Assembly (NCBI GenBank): GCA_017513135.1
Contig: JAFWDH010000003.1
Coordinates: 48,310-112,309, forward strand
Source: Oscillospiraceae bacterium
GTDB taxonomy: Bacteria > Bacillota > Clostridia > Oscillospirales > Ruminococcaceae
Reading direction: 5' to 3'
DNA length: 64,000 nucleotides
The notes beneath the pieces were generated by a model, which saw only the letters and a list, made by a program, of their open reading frames with translations, was not told the DNA's origin and made no database searches. The position numbers and the translations under genes are program-made. How positions within the stretch are numbered: the stretch's first letter is position 1; each line of letters opens with the position of its first letter. Positions 35,181 to 44,222 of the stretch are shown here, one piece after another.

Positions 35181-36647
35181 TCAGGAGGCTGTGGGATCTC
35201 CGCCGGTGACGAAGGTCCTGATGTCCTCAGCCAGTTCCCTTGTGTTTTCTTCACTGATGTATATCATATGGCCGGACTTATAGCCTTTTACGAAGATCCT
35301 GTCCTTGGGAAGTCCTGCATGATCCATCGTGTAATAGACAAAACCGATCTCAGTGCAGTCGTCATACCATCCGTTGGCAAAGAACGTTCTCATTCCGAAG
35401 GTCGTGGTCATGGCAGAACGCAGTCTCTCGGCGGTGGTGCCTCCCTTTGTCTCCTCGTTCCAGCCGTATTCGCCCTTTTCGTTGCGGTGGATCATATATG
35501 TCTTATACTGCCTGTCAAGCTTGACGTTGAGGTAGGGGAGGATGACACCGTTGAGGGCGGAGAAGAAGAAGGAGTCGTAACGGTCTCCGGTAGCGTCGTC
35601 ATGGGGGCCAACCTTCTCCTCGACCTTTGCGGGAACGAGGAGCGGACGTGTCAGACGGCCGTCATATCTGGAGCAGGCAAGCCCCTTATGCTTGATGACT
35701 TCGGAGCGGAATCCGGCCTCATCGATCCGCAGGGCTCTCGCCTCGAGAAAATCCTTTGACATCCCGGTATAGTATGTGAGCTTGCGTATGATCTCTTCCC
35801 GTTCCTCGCCGACAAGAGATTCCCCCTTATAGAGTGCAAGCAGGTAGTCGTGATCGGCAAAAGCCTTCGCTTCCTTGACGAACTCCTCTACGGTCTGGTC
35901 AGAAGGATGATTGTGATAATGATTTATCGCGGCGAAGGTGGGGAAGAAGAGAACAGATTCTTCTACCTGTACTTCTCTGTTGAAGTATTTACCGATAGTG
36001 ACGGTATTTCCGATCATTACGATGCCGTCAAAACGTATGCCGTAACCGCGGTCGACTCCCATCCCGGAAGCAATGCCCGCAGCGGTCGCGCTTCTCGTGC
36101 AGCCGTAGGATTCGCCTACCAGATATTTTGGGGACAGCCAGCGGCCGTATCTGTGGCACCAGCTTTCAATGAAGGTGAGTATCGATTCTGCGTCTTCCTC
36201 TATGCCATAGAAATCCTTGGCATGTGATTCGTCGAACAGAACACCGTATCCGGTCCCGACAGGGTCGATCATGACCAGGTCGGCAACGTCAAGCAGACAG
36301 TCGGGGTTGTCGATAACTTCGTAAGGACCGAGAGAAGAAGGGCGGTCTACGGGGTCCTCGTACTTGACTCTCTTGGTTCCGAAGAAACCGGCATGAACAT
36401 ACATTGAGCAGCTTCCCGGTCCGCCGTTATATCCGAAGATCACCGGACGGTTGGGATTCTTGTCGCTCTTGTTGAAATAAGAGTAAGAGAACAGCGTGGC
36501 GATAGGCTTGCCGGCGTCGTCGTAAAAAACGTTGTCTTCGCAAACCGTGTGATACTTGATCTCCTTGCCTCTCAGAGTAATGGTGTGATCGCTTTCGAAC
36601 CGTTTCGGTTCAAATGATGCGGCGTCGAATTTCTCGGTCTTGTACAT
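35181..36647 (-). CDS. S10-family serine carboxypeptidase-like protein, cytosolic
   Basis: 488 residues. Peptidase S10 signatures are the oxyanion strand FGYNGGPGSCSM (71-82), VMIDPVGTGYG, and the nucleophile elbow YLVGESYGCTRS (Ser180). C-terminal Asp (FFANGWYDDCTE) and His (GYKSGHMIYI) complete the Ser-Asp-His triad. S10 enzymes are mainly vacuolar/lysosomal or secreted carboxypeptidases working at acid pH. This one lacks a signal peptide, as do several bacterial relatives, so a cytosolic role in peptide or acyl-amino-acid turnover is likely. It lies upstream of the M28 gene, perhaps as a pair processing peptides from both ends. Confidence 0.88.
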   Translation of the reverse strand: MYKTEKFDAASFEPKRFESDHTITLRGKEIKYHTVCEDNVFYDDAGKPIATLFSYSYFNKSDKNPNRPVIFGYNGGPGSCSMYVHAGFFGTKRVKYEDPVDRPSSLGPYEVIDNPDCLLDVADLVMIDPVGTGYGVLFDESHAKDFYGIEEDAESILTFIESWCHRYGRWLSPKYLVGESYGCTRSATAAGIASGMGVDRGYGIRFDGIVMIGNTVTIGKYFNREVQVEESVLFFPTFAAINHYHNHPSDQTVEEFVKEAKAFADHDYLLALYKGESLVGEEREEIIRKLTYYTGMSKDFLEARALRIDEAGFRSEVIKHKGLACSRYDGRLTRPLLVPAKVEEKVGPHDDATGDRYDSFFFSALNGVILPYLNVKLDRQYKTYMIHRNEKGEYGWNEETKGGTTAERLRSAMTTTFGMRTFFANGWYDDCTEIGFVYYTMDHAGLPKDRIFVKGYKSGHMIYISEENTRELAEDIRTFVTGGDPTAS

Positions 36648-36689
36648 TTCGCAGCTCCTTTATGTATGAATTATTATTCAATCATATGT

Positions 36690-37340
36690 TTATTTTTCAG
36701 CTAGTATTACGGAAGTCGAGCCCCATGACTTGAGGGCTCCGGCGCGGGAGAAACCGCCTTCCAGCAGCACAGAGATCTCGTGCTGAATGGTGAACGGAGT
36801 GTCTGCGTGTATAAGGACTCCGTCCGGGATGCCCTGCTCCGCGCGCAGTCTGAGCGCTTCCTCTGCCATGTTGAGCTCTTCCTCTTCAGAGGAAACGAAA
36901 TAGTCTGTTATAACAAAAATACCTTTGTCTCTGAGAGCTCCATGTACTTTTCTGTAAAGGGACTGTTTGGTCTCCTCTGAAAAATGGTGAAGAGACTCCA
37001 CTGAGACTACTGCATCATAGATGTCTTCTCCGAGAGGAACGTCAAAATAAGAGGCACAGAATGTTTTTATGTCCTTATTCGGGAATTTGGAGATAAGGGC
37101 ATCAAGCATCTCCCGCGACAAATCAATACAAGTCAGCGAAGCAGCGCCGCCGGAGCCGTAGTAGTATTCGAGTTCCAGTCCGGTCCCGCAGCCCAAGTCA
37201 AGTATCCTGCAGCTCTGATCGGCGGGAAGGAGAGAAGTCGTGAAGGGATAAAACTCAGCCGCACCTTCTATGTCCCTGAGCATGTGTTCATCATATCCTT
37301 TTATGCGGGAAGAAAAGAAGGAATCCATCGGTTCAAGCAT
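36690..37340 (-). CDS. Class I SAM-dependent methyltransferase
   Basis: 216 residues. Motif I SCRILDLGCGTGLELEYYY, motif II LTCIDLSREML, and VVSVESLHHFSEE plus GIFVITDYFVSSEEEE are typical of the small-molecule methyltransferase type 11/12 fold. No substrate hint is visible. It is 42 nt upstream of the S10 gene on the same strand and probably heads that transcript. Confidence 0.87.
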   Translation of the reverse strand: MLEPMDSFFSSRIKGYDEHMLRDIEGAAEFYPFTTSLLPADQSCRILDLGCGTGLELEYYYGSGGAASLTCIDLSREMLDALISKFPNKDIKTFCASYFDVPLGEDIYDAVVSVESLHHFSEETKQSLYRKVHGALRDKGIFVITDYFVSSEEEELNMAEEALRLRAEQGIPDGVLIHADTPFTIQHEISVLLEGGFSRAGALKSWGSTSVILAEK

Positions 37341-37503
37341 CAGTGTATCTCCTTTCTTTGTCTCTCAGAGACTATTGTATATCATTATATGAAAAACAGA
37401 AAGTATGCAGAAATAATGAGAGAGGCTGCAGATATGCTGTATAATTATCGGAGAAAAGCGGCATGTGCTGCATGTCCAGAAACAGGAAGCGGAGGAACAT
37501 GAA

Positions 37504-38079
37504 TTGAAAACGGTACAGGTCCTGCCTGACGGATACATAGAGCGCTGCACGATAGATCTGCAGAAGAATAAGAAGGAAGCGGTTATCGTAAATGTGCTTT
37601 CAGCGCTTATTGCCTTGGTCATGTTTGCGATGATGGAAAGAAAACTCCCGTTCATGAAATGGACGGATGAGATGCTTGCGGCAAAACAGCTTATTCCTGC
37701 ACTTGCAGCGATCGTGGTAGGGATGCTCATTTATGTGATCCTGCATGAGTTCACCCACGGCGCTGTTATGAGACTCATGGGCGGAAAACAGGTCAGGTAC
37801 GGCTTCACCGGAATGTATGCTTATGCCGGAAGCGAAGAGGACTATTTTCCCAAAAGGCAGTATCTCTGCATCGCGCTTGCTCCGGTGCTGGTCTGGGGAA
37901 TCATCTTTCTGATAATGCAGCTGCTTTTCACCGGCTGGGAATGGGTGGTATGGTTCCTTCAGATAGCCAATGTGGGAGGAGCTGCAGGGGACATCTATGT
38001 ATCAGCGAAAGTCTCGCGGATGTCTTCGACGATCCTGGTCAGGGATACTGGAGTCAGCATGACAGTATTTGATGCCTGA
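37504..38079 (+). CDS. DUF3267-type membrane metalloprotease-like protein
   Basis: 191 residues from TTG 37504, chosen because GGAGGA lies 7 nt upstream; an ATG at 37465 has no RBS. Hydrophobic helices span about 25-44 and 60-82, with two more in the C-terminal half. The second contains the zinc-protease-like motif VILHEFTHGAV (HExxH). Later segments include FPKRQYLCIALAPVLVWGI and a Gly-rich GGAAGDIYVS, whose Asp may be a third metal ligand as in site-2-type proteases. DUF3267 proteins resemble simplified site-2 proteases, but activity is unproven. A second family member lies at 51802-52437. Confidence 0.82.
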   Translation: MKTVQVLPDGYIERCTIDLQKNKKEAVIVNVLSALIALVMFAMMERKLPFMKWTDEMLAAKQLIPALAAIVVGMLIYVILHEFTHGAVMRLMGGKQVRYGFTGMYAYAGSEEDYFPKRQYLCIALAPVLVWGIIFLIMQLLFTGWEWVVWFLQIANVGGAAGDIYVSAKVSRMSSTILVRDTGVSMTVFDA

Positions 38080-38114
38080 TATTTGTAACGGAAGGCAGAA
38101 AGCAAGGATATAGC

Positions 38115-39038
38115 ATGGAAATAGTAAAACTTTTGGTCTGGAAGATCCTCACTATGTTCATGGTGATGGGTATAGGAGCGTATCTGTACCGGAAGAAAGT
38201 GATCTCGGACAGGACTACGGAGGAACTGGGCAAAGTGCTGATTCAGGTGGTCCTTCCCTCGGTGGTACTCAGTCAGATGTGGACTGAGTACAGTGCAGAG
38301 AAGCAGCAGACTGTCATCAGATGTTTCGTGCTGGGTATGCTTGCCCAGATACTGGCAGTAGGAGCCACATGGATCAGGTTCCGCAGGGACGATGAGGCAG
38401 CGTCCAGGGGATGCAGCGCATTCTCCAATGTAGGTTTTTTCGGGATCCCGGTGGTCACCGCAGTCATGGGAAGCTCCGCCGTATTCTATCTGTCGCCCAC
38501 GATGGGGACAGCGAATCTGCTGATGTCAACTCTGCTGGTCCTGTGGTTCAGCAGGAGCACAAAAGATATCGATCTTAAAAGCGTTCTGCTGAATCCGGCG
38601 CTGATCTCACTTGTGACCGGACTCGTCCTGTTCTTTCTCAGGATTCCCCGTCCGGAGATCGTAAGCGATGTTTTGTCAGCGCTGAATCAGCTCAATACAC
38701 CTGTCGCTCTGCTGCTCTCCGGGGCGTTCCTGGCAAGGAGCGATCTTCTCGGCGCTCTCAGGAAGCCTGAAGTATGGAGGGTGACTCTATGGAGACTGGT
38801 GCTCATTCCCGCAGGGATCATGCTGCTGTTCAGCATTCTTCCTATAGGTTCAGTCGAGGAAAAGACTGCCATATGGATAAGCCTGTCGTGCCCGATCGGG
38901 ATGAATCTCCCCGTTTACGCCAGACTCTATGATCCCGACAGCGTGGCAGTGTGCGCAGAAGAGGTATGTATCACTACACTGCTGAGCATCGTGTCTCTGC
39001 CTGTAGGACTGCTTGCAGCAGAAATGGTCCTGAAATAA
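38115..39038 (+). CDS. AEC-family transporter (auxin efflux carrier-like permease)
   Basis: 307 residues with about ten predicted TM helices in two inverted groups of five. Family features: LVWKILTMFMVMGIGAYLYRKKVIS at the N-terminus, LIQVVLPSVVLSQM, NVGFFGIPVVTAVMG in the middle, and LSCPIGMNLPVYARLYDPDS near the end. AEC members export or import organic acids such as malate or lactate. The substrate is unknown here. It lies 35 nt after the DUF3267 gene on the same strand. Confidence 0.9.
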   Translation: MEIVKLLVWKILTMFMVMGIGAYLYRKKVISDRTTEELGKVLIQVVLPSVVLSQMWTEYSAEKQQTVIRCFVLGMLAQILAVGATWIRFRRDDEAASRGCSAFSNVGFFGIPVVTAVMGSSAVFYLSPTMGTANLLMSTLLVLWFSRSTKDIDLKSVLLNPALISLVTGLVLFFLRIPRPEIVSDVLSALNQLNTPVALLLSGAFLARSDLLGALRKPEVWRVTLWRLVLIPAGIMLLFSILPIGSVEEKTAIWISLSCPIGMNLPVYARLYDPDSVAVCAEEVCITTLLSIVSLPVGLLAAEMVLK

Positions 39039-39078
39039 GCATTGCAGGGAGATTATACGCGGAAAAGGGAGACAGCAG

Positions 39079-39483
39079 ATGGATAAAGAAGAGATAATTG
39101 AAAAACTGGAAAAGTTCCCTTATGACACACGCGAGTACTGGATCAACGCCGGTTCCGCCATGGTCATGCACGGACTGAGGGAGAACACTGAAGATATCGA
39201 TCTCGGATGTACATCGGCGCTTGCCGACCTGCTGGAAGCCTCAGGTTATCTCTGCGGGACCGGTGAAGGAGGCCGTCGCAGGTTCCGTTACGGTGAGAGC
39301 ATAGAGCTTTCTGAAAACTGGATGTATGACGGCACGGAACGCATAGACGGGTTCAGAGTCCTCACACTCAGAGGACTGTTGATACAGAAGCAGCTGCTCG
39401 GCAGAGAAAAAGATGCAAAGGACTTGGTCCTGATCCGCAGGCGCATTGAAGAAGACGGAAATTGGGGACAGGAGCAGCGGTAA
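39079..39483 (+). CDS. Nucleotidyltransferase-fold-like protein
   Basis: 134 residues. WINAGSAMVMHGLRENTEDIDLGC resembles the Gly-Ser/Asp-x-Asp active-site strand-turn of the nucleotidyltransferase (DUF6036/AbiEii-like) fold: GSA in place of GS, and EDIDLG with the paired acidic residues. The remainder, with the LTLRGLLIQKQLLGREKDAKDL segment, matches the helical tail of such proteins. No toxin-antitoxin partner or anticodon-binding domain is visible nearby, so it is a stand-alone enzyme of unknown substrate. Confidence 0.65.
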   Translation: MDKEEIIEKLEKFPYDTREYWINAGSAMVMHGLRENTEDIDLGCTSALADLLEASGYLCGTGEGGRRRFRYGESIELSENWMYDGTERIDGFRVLTLRGLLIQKQLLGREKDAKDLVLIRRRIEEDGNWGQEQR

Positions 39484-39677
39484 CTGTTACAGTTAAACAG
39501 GTATCGTTTACAGGTTAGAACGACGGAGAAGACCAGGGTCTGAATAGCCTTTTCTTTTGCTGCAAATCAGAAGCGAAGAAAGCTGAAGACAGTAATTACA
39601 GTTTATTGCATGTACTGAATTTCATCAGTATTGTGCTAATATTAAGACAGACTATTGAGCGACAGGAGCGTTGATGG

Positions 39678-40649
39678 ATGAATCAGACAAATTACAAAAA
39701 GACAAAGTATAATGTTCCGTTTATTGCTCAGCGCGCAGACCCGTACATCATGCAGGAGGACGGGACTTACTACTTCACCGCATCTGTGCCGGCATATGAC
39801 TGTATAGTTCTCAGAAGGGCATCATCCCTGGAAGGGCTTAAGGACGCGGCAGAGACAGAGATCTGGCACTGCCATGACAGCGGAATAATGAGCAAGCATA
39901 TCTGGGCTCCGGAACTGCATCATATAGACGGGCGCTGGTATGTTTATTTCGCCGCTGGTGAAAAAGATGATATATGGAACATACGTCCCTGGGTGCTGCG
40001 CTGCGAAGGAGAGGATCCGCTGGAAGGACCCTGGACAGAATGCGGCAACCTCGGAAAGGTGGATGACGATGAATTCAGTTTCACCGACTTCTCTCTGGAC
40101 ATGACGACATTTGTCAACAACGGAGTCAGATACTGCGTATGGGCTGAAAAAGTGAGTGTCGGTAGGAAGATCAGCAATCTGTATATTGCCAGGATGACGG
40201 ACGCTCTCACTCTGAGCACGCCCCAGATGCTCCTGACAGCTCCCACATATGACTGGGAGAGGCACGGCTTCTGGGTAAACGAGGGACCTGCGTTCATAAG
40301 AGAGGGGGATAAGGTTTTCCTTACTTACTCTGCCAGTGATACCAGTCCGGCTTACTGTATGGGAATGCTTTGGGCTTATGCCGATGCGGATCTAATGGAT
40401 ATCTCCGCCTGGCACAAGATGAACAGACCTGTCTTCGGAACAGACAGAGAAAGAGGGCTGCTGGGACCGGGGCATAACAGCTTCTTCCGTGACCCGGAAG
40501 GCAATGCCTATATGGCGTACCACGCAAGGAACTACGATGAGATAGAAGGGGATCCTCTGTATGATCCCAACCGTCACACCTATGTGATGAAACTGGAGTT
40601 TGAGAACGGCATGCCGGTGTTCAGTACCGACAACCAGCTGTTTATATAA
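39678..40649 (+). CDS. Glycoside hydrolase family 43 protein
   Basis: 323 residues, a five-bladed beta-propeller. GH43 catalytic residues are in place: general base Asp21 in AQRADPYIM, pKa-modulating Asp141 in DFSLDMTTF, and general acid Glu202 in WVNEGPAFI. SKHIWAPELHHIDGRWYVYFA is the second-blade signature. There is no signal peptide, so it acts on imported oligosaccharides, probably arabinose- or xylose-containing ones. AGGAG lies 9 nt before the ATG. It stands alone, with a 194-bp upstream interval and no linked sugar transporter. Confidence 0.92.
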   Translation: MNQTNYKKTKYNVPFIAQRADPYIMQEDGTYYFTASVPAYDCIVLRRASSLEGLKDAAETEIWHCHDSGIMSKHIWAPELHHIDGRWYVYFAAGEKDDIWNIRPWVLRCEGEDPLEGPWTECGNLGKVDDDEFSFTDFSLDMTTFVNNGVRYCVWAEKVSVGRKISNLYIARMTDALTLSTPQMLLTAPTYDWERHGFWVNEGPAFIREGDKVFLTYSASDTSPAYCMGMLWAYADADLMDISAWHKMNRPVFGTDRERGLLGPGHNSFFRDPEGNAYMAYHARNYDEIEGDPLYDPNRHTYVMKLEFENGMPVFSTDNQLFI

Positions 40650-40731
40650 ATGTCTTAAATTTGCCAGCTGACGGCGGGATATATAACGACCCGACGCAAG
40701 CCGGCTTTCGGTGAAAGGAGGGACACTCACC

Positions 40732-41358
40732 ATGAAATACGTTTGCCCGATCTGCGGTTATGTCTACGATGATTCCGCAGGTCAAGCATGGAATGAATTG
40801 CCGGAGGACTGGAAATGCCCGCTGTGCGGAGCCGCTAAAGCAGACTTCCGCCCGGAAAGCGATCAGCCTCAGGCAGCAGAAACGCCGGAACCGGAAGATC
40901 AGGGTGAGCTGAGACCTCTTTCCGCTGCCGAGCTGAGTGCTGTATGTTCAAGCCTCGCCAAAGGCTGTGACAAGCAGTATAAGCCCGAACAGGCCGCGGC
41001 TTTCAGAAGGATCGCGGACTGGCTGAATAGCAGAACGGCAGAGGTTCCGGACCCGTCTTTCTCCGGGATACTGGAGAAAATAGAAGAAGACCTCTCGCAG
41101 AATTATCCGGCTGCGCGAGCGGTGTCTGCCGCAAAAGGGGACCGCGGTGCGCTTCGCAGTCTTACATGGAGCGAGAAGGTGACCCTTATGCTGAGATCAC
41201 TGCTCACCCGGTTCGGAGAAGGGAAAGAAGAACTTAAGGAAGAAACCGGGGTATATGTGTGCACTGTCTGCGGGTTTGTCTATGTAGGAGACAGTCTGCC
41301 GGAAGTGTGCCCGGTCTGCAAAGTCCCGAACAGCAAGTTTGAGAAGATCGGAGGGTGA
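40732..41358 (+). CDS. Protein with two rubredoxin-type iron sites
   Basis: 208 residues from ATG 40732 (AAAGGAGGG 9 nt upstream). The N-terminal rubredoxin is classic ([20 protein letters not shown]; Cys5, 8, 29, 32). A Pro/Glu/Gln linker and a helical middle of about 100 residues ([20 protein letters not shown]) follow. A shortened rubredoxin-like knuckle closes the protein ([20 protein letters not shown]; Cys177, 180, 193, 196). It should shuttle single electrons in the cytosol. It is separated by 4 nt from the ferredoxin-rubrerythrin gene and is probably its redox partner in peroxide/oxygen defence. Confidence 0.88.
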   Translation: MKYVCPICGYVYDDSAGQAWNELPEDWKCPLCGAAKADFRPESDQPQAAETPEPEDQGELRPLSAAELSAVCSSLAKGCDKQYKPEQAAAFRRIADWLNSRTAEVPDPSFSGILEKIEEDLSQNYPAARAVSAAKGDRGALRSLTWSEKVTLMLRSLLTRFGEGKEELKEETGVYVCTVCGFVYVGDSLPEVCPVCKVPNSKFEKIGG

Positions 41359-41362
41359 GGAT

Positions 41363-42538
41363 ATGAGTGACAGATATGCAGTAAGAAATGTAAAGCTCTG
41401 TGAAAAAGACTGCCTTTGCCTGTTCGTGTGTCCCACCGGAGCCACAGATACAGAGAACAGCGTGATCGACACGGAAAAATGCATAGGCTGCGGAGCCTGC
41501 GCAGATGCGTGTCCGGCCAAAGCTATCAGTATGGTGCCAAGAGAATTCCCGGTACAGCAGAAAAAAGAAAATGCTGTCATAGCGGCGCAGAGAACGCTTG
41601 CTTCATCCAAAGCGCTGCAGGAGCAGATGGCAGCCGCGATTCCGGGAAAACTTGCGAAAGCAATAGAAAGGTCCTCCAGGATCATGCGTGAGGATATTCT
41701 CAGAGAAGCGGGATATATGCTGCCTCAGAGCGGCAATGCCTACAGCCTGCTCAGCGGACTGGCTGCAGAATTCGGTTCAGATCCCGGCTTCCCTGCGAAC
41801 GACGTGGAGTTCCTGATGAACACTATCAGTTTCAATGAAAAAACAGAAGAAATAAAGGAGAAGAAAATGGAAGTCTGGAAATGCTCGGTATGCGGTTATG
41901 TCCACGAGGGACCAATGACCGATGATTTCGTGTGTCCCCGCTGCAAGCAGCCTGCATCGGTGTTTGTAAAGGTCGAGCCGGAAGTTAAGGAAGAACCCAA
42001 GTCAAATCCTTATGCCGGGACACAGACAGAAAAAAACCTGGAGGCCGCGTTCGCGGGAGAATCCCAGGCAAGGAACAAATACACATATTTTGCTTCAAAA
42101 GCGAAGGCGGAAGGATTTGAACAGATAGCTGCGCTGTTCCTCAAGACTGCAGATAACGAGAAAGAACATGCCAAGATGTGGTTCAAGGAGCTGAACGGCA
42201 TCGGAAGCACGGCAGAAAATCTCTCTGCCGCAGCGGACGGAGAGAACTTCGAATGGACCGATATGTACGAGGGATTTGCCAGGACAGCAGAGGAAGAGGG
42301 ATTCCCGGAAGTGGCGGCAAAGTTCCGCATGGTCGGCGCGATAGAGAAGCATCATGAGGAGCGTTACCGTGCTCTGCTTAAGAATGTTGAAACTGCGGAA
42401 GTTTTCAGAAAGAGCGAGGTCAAGATCTGGGAATGCCGCAACTGCGGCCATATAGTCGTCGGAACCCAGGCGCCGGAGGTCTGTCCCGTCTGCGCGCATC
42501 CGCAGAGCTACTTTGAAGTCAACGCCGAGAATTATTGA
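41363..42538 (+). CDS. Ferredoxin-rubredoxin-ferritin-rubredoxin fusion (multi-domain rubrerythrin)
   Basis: 391 residues from ATG 41363, preceded by GGAGGGTGAGG. An N-terminal 2x[4Fe-4S] ferredoxin domain carries the second cluster as [12 protein letters not shown] (Cys40, 43, 46, 50) and the first less regularly as C13, 17, 19, 23. A helical linker of about 100 residues follows. Next comes a rubredoxin knuckle ([10 protein letters not shown] ... CPRC; 174-194). The rubrerythrin diiron four-helix bundle (220-345) has GESQARNKY (Glu233), NEKEHAKMW and EKHHEERY with the paired ExxH ligands. A second rubredoxin ([10 protein letters not shown] ... CPVC; 358-377) ends the protein. Electrons may pass from ferredoxin through the rubredoxins to the diiron peroxidase. 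Confidence 0.93.
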   Translation: MSDRYAVRNVKLCEKDCLCLFVCPTGATDTENSVIDTEKCIGCGACADACPAKAISMVPREFPVQQKKENAVIAAQRTLASSKALQEQMAAAIPGKLAKAIERSSRIMREDILREAGYMLPQSGNAYSLLSGLAAEFGSDPGFPANDVEFLMNTISFNEKTEEIKEKKMEVWKCSVCGYVHEGPMTDDFVCPRCKQPASVFVKVEPEVKEEPKSNPYAGTQTEKNLEAAFAGESQARNKYTYFASKAKAEGFEQIAALFLKTADNEKEHAKMWFKELNGIGSTAENLSAAADGENFEWTDMYEGFARTAEEEGFPEVAAKFRMVGAIEKHHEERYRALLKNVETAEVFRKSEVKIWECRNCGHIVVGTQAPEVCPVCAHPQSYFEVNAENY

Positions 42539-42553
42539 TCCTGCCGGAAATAA

Positions 42554-42583
42554 AAGAGCCCGTACACTAAAGTACGGGCTCTT
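42554..42583. terminator. Bidirectional intrinsic terminator
   Basis: Twelve-bp stem AAGAGCCCGTAC / GTACGGGCTCTT with a 6-nt loop, between convergent rubrerythrin (+) and M32 peptidase (-) genes, with A/T tracts on both sides. Confidence 0.82.
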
Positions 42584-42595
42584 ATCTTCGTTGCA

Positions 42596-44095
42596 TTACA
42601 GATTGTATAAACGGCCAAACTTATCCTTGAGGTAATCGGTGAAGAACTTTGCGGAGAATTCAGCTCCGCAGATAGACGGAACGACATCGCCGGGCTTGAT
42701 ATAGCTTCCGAACCGGTAAAGCTTCTCAGTCAGCCAGGCCAGTATGGGCGTTATGTCGGCAGCAGCCACGCAAGAACTGAAATCGAGGTCCTTTTTCATA
42801 GTATCGAGGATCTGAGCACTGTAAGCGGTCCCCAACGCATAGGTGGGGAAATACCCGAAGCCTCCGTGGCTCCAATGAATATCCTGCAAGATGCCCCTTC
42901 TGTCATCTGGAACGTCCACTCCCAGATAATCCTTATAAAGCCCGTTCCAGGCATCAGGAAGATCCTTTGAGGTAAGTTCGCCCGCGAACAGTTTTTTCTC
43001 TATCTCGTACCTCACCATGATATGCATCGGGTAGGTGAGTTCGTCTGCCTCAGTGCGGATAAGACCCGGCTGAGCCTTGTTTATGCAGCGGTAGAAATCG
43101 TCCTCGGACTTTCCCGCCGTCTGGTCCGGGAACAGCTCACAGAATCTCGGCCACAGCCAGTCCGTAAACTCCCTTGAACGTCCGACGTAATTCTCCCAGA
43201 AGCGGCTCTGGCTCTCATGGACCGCCATGGAGCAACCACCTTTGAGGCAGTTGTAGTCGTACGCAGGATCCACGTGCAGCTCATAGTTGGCATGTCCGCC
43301 TTCATGGATGACACTGTAAACGGAGGCTATCGGAAGATCCTCATAGTAGTGTGTAGTGATCCTGACATCCTGAGAGGTGGGACCGCCCGTGAACGGATGT
43401 TCGGTCTCCGTGATCGAACAGTGGTTGCGGTCCAGACAGAAGGCATCCATCAGTATCTGCGAGAGTTTCCTCTGCTGTTCGACAGGATATGACTCGTGCA
43501 GCCAGGAGTCGTCCGGTTGTTCTGCAGCATTTACCTTTGCTATAAGAGGCACCACGGTCTCTCTGAGTTCACTGAAGAATCTGTCGTAGTATTCTCTTGA
43601 AGTTCCTTCCTCAAAACTATCGAGGGCGACGTCGTAGGGATCGATGCCGGGACGCGTGATATCAAAGATATGCTTTCTTGCGGCTATCAGTCTGTCGATG
43701 TAAGGAGCGAAAGACGCGTAGTCGTTCGCGGCTTTGGCCTTGTGCCATACATACTGGGATTCGCTGAGAAGCTTATTGAGCTCCGCATATTCCTCTGCGG
43801 GGACGGCTCTCATATCGGCCAATTCCTTACGCAGTATCTCGCTGCGACGGAAGTATTCCGGACCTGCTTCTTCTTTGTTGTCATAAAGTGTATTGACCGT
43901 CTCCCACAGATCTTCGGACGTCATAAGCTCGTGACTGCGGGACGACAGGATACCGAGCGCCACGCTTCTGCCTTCCTGGGTCTCAGGAGGCGCTGCGGTC
44001 CTGGCATCGAGATTGATGGATGACATAGCGTAGTTATAGGCGAACATCTCGCGTTCCAGTCTGTCCAGTGTCTCCTTGGCTTTGCTGATTTCCAT
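42596..44095 (-). CDS. M32-family metallocarboxypeptidase
   Basis: 499 residues from the ATG at 44095 (MEISKAKETLD), supported by CGGAGG 8 nt upstream; a longer reading to 44164 would start with an improbable aromatic stretch. All-helical M32 family (Taq carboxypeptidase): the HExxH motif in VIHEGGHANYEL, the third ligand Glu in MAVHESQSRFWENYVG, and IRTEADELTYPMHIMVRYE. The enzyme removes C-terminal residues in the cytosol with broad specificity. It may finish peptide breakdown with the M28 and S10 enzymes. A good promoter lies upstream. Confidence 0.94.
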   Translation of the reverse strand: MEISKAKETLDRLEREMFAYNYAMSSINLDARTAAPPETQEGRSVALGILSSRSHELMTSEDLWETVNTLYDNKEEAGPEYFRRSEILRKELADMRAVPAEEYAELNKLLSESQYVWHKAKAANDYASFAPYIDRLIAARKHIFDITRPGIDPYDVALDSFEEGTSREYYDRFFSELRETVVPLIAKVNAAEQPDDSWLHESYPVEQQRKLSQILMDAFCLDRNHCSITETEHPFTGGPTSQDVRITTHYYEDLPIASVYSVIHEGGHANYELHVDPAYDYNCLKGGCSMAVHESQSRFWENYVGRSREFTDWLWPRFCELFPDQTAGKSEDDFYRCINKAQPGLIRTEADELTYPMHIMVRYEIEKKLFAGELTSKDLPDAWNGLYKDYLGVDVPDDRRGILQDIHWSHGGFGYFPTYALGTAYSAQILDTMKKDLDFSSCVAAADITPILAWLTEKLYRFGSYIKPGDVVPSICGAEFSAKFFTDYLKDKFGRLYNL

Positions 44096-44125
44096 ATAGA
44101 TAACCTCCGTTTTGTTTCTGAAATG

Positions 44126-44154
44126 ATTATATTGATACACGCTAAAAAACACAA
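44126..44154 (-). promoter_or_regulatory. Predicted promoter of the M32 peptidase gene
   Basis: Minus strand: -35 TTGTGT (44149-44154), 17-bp spacer, -10 TATAAT (44126-44131). The start codon is at 44095. Confidence 0.65.
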
Positions 44155-44222
44155 CGCTATACAAAAAGTGCTTAATTTGCTATACTTCTTAATGCAAATC
44201 ATGTCTGTTTAAGGAGTTATAA

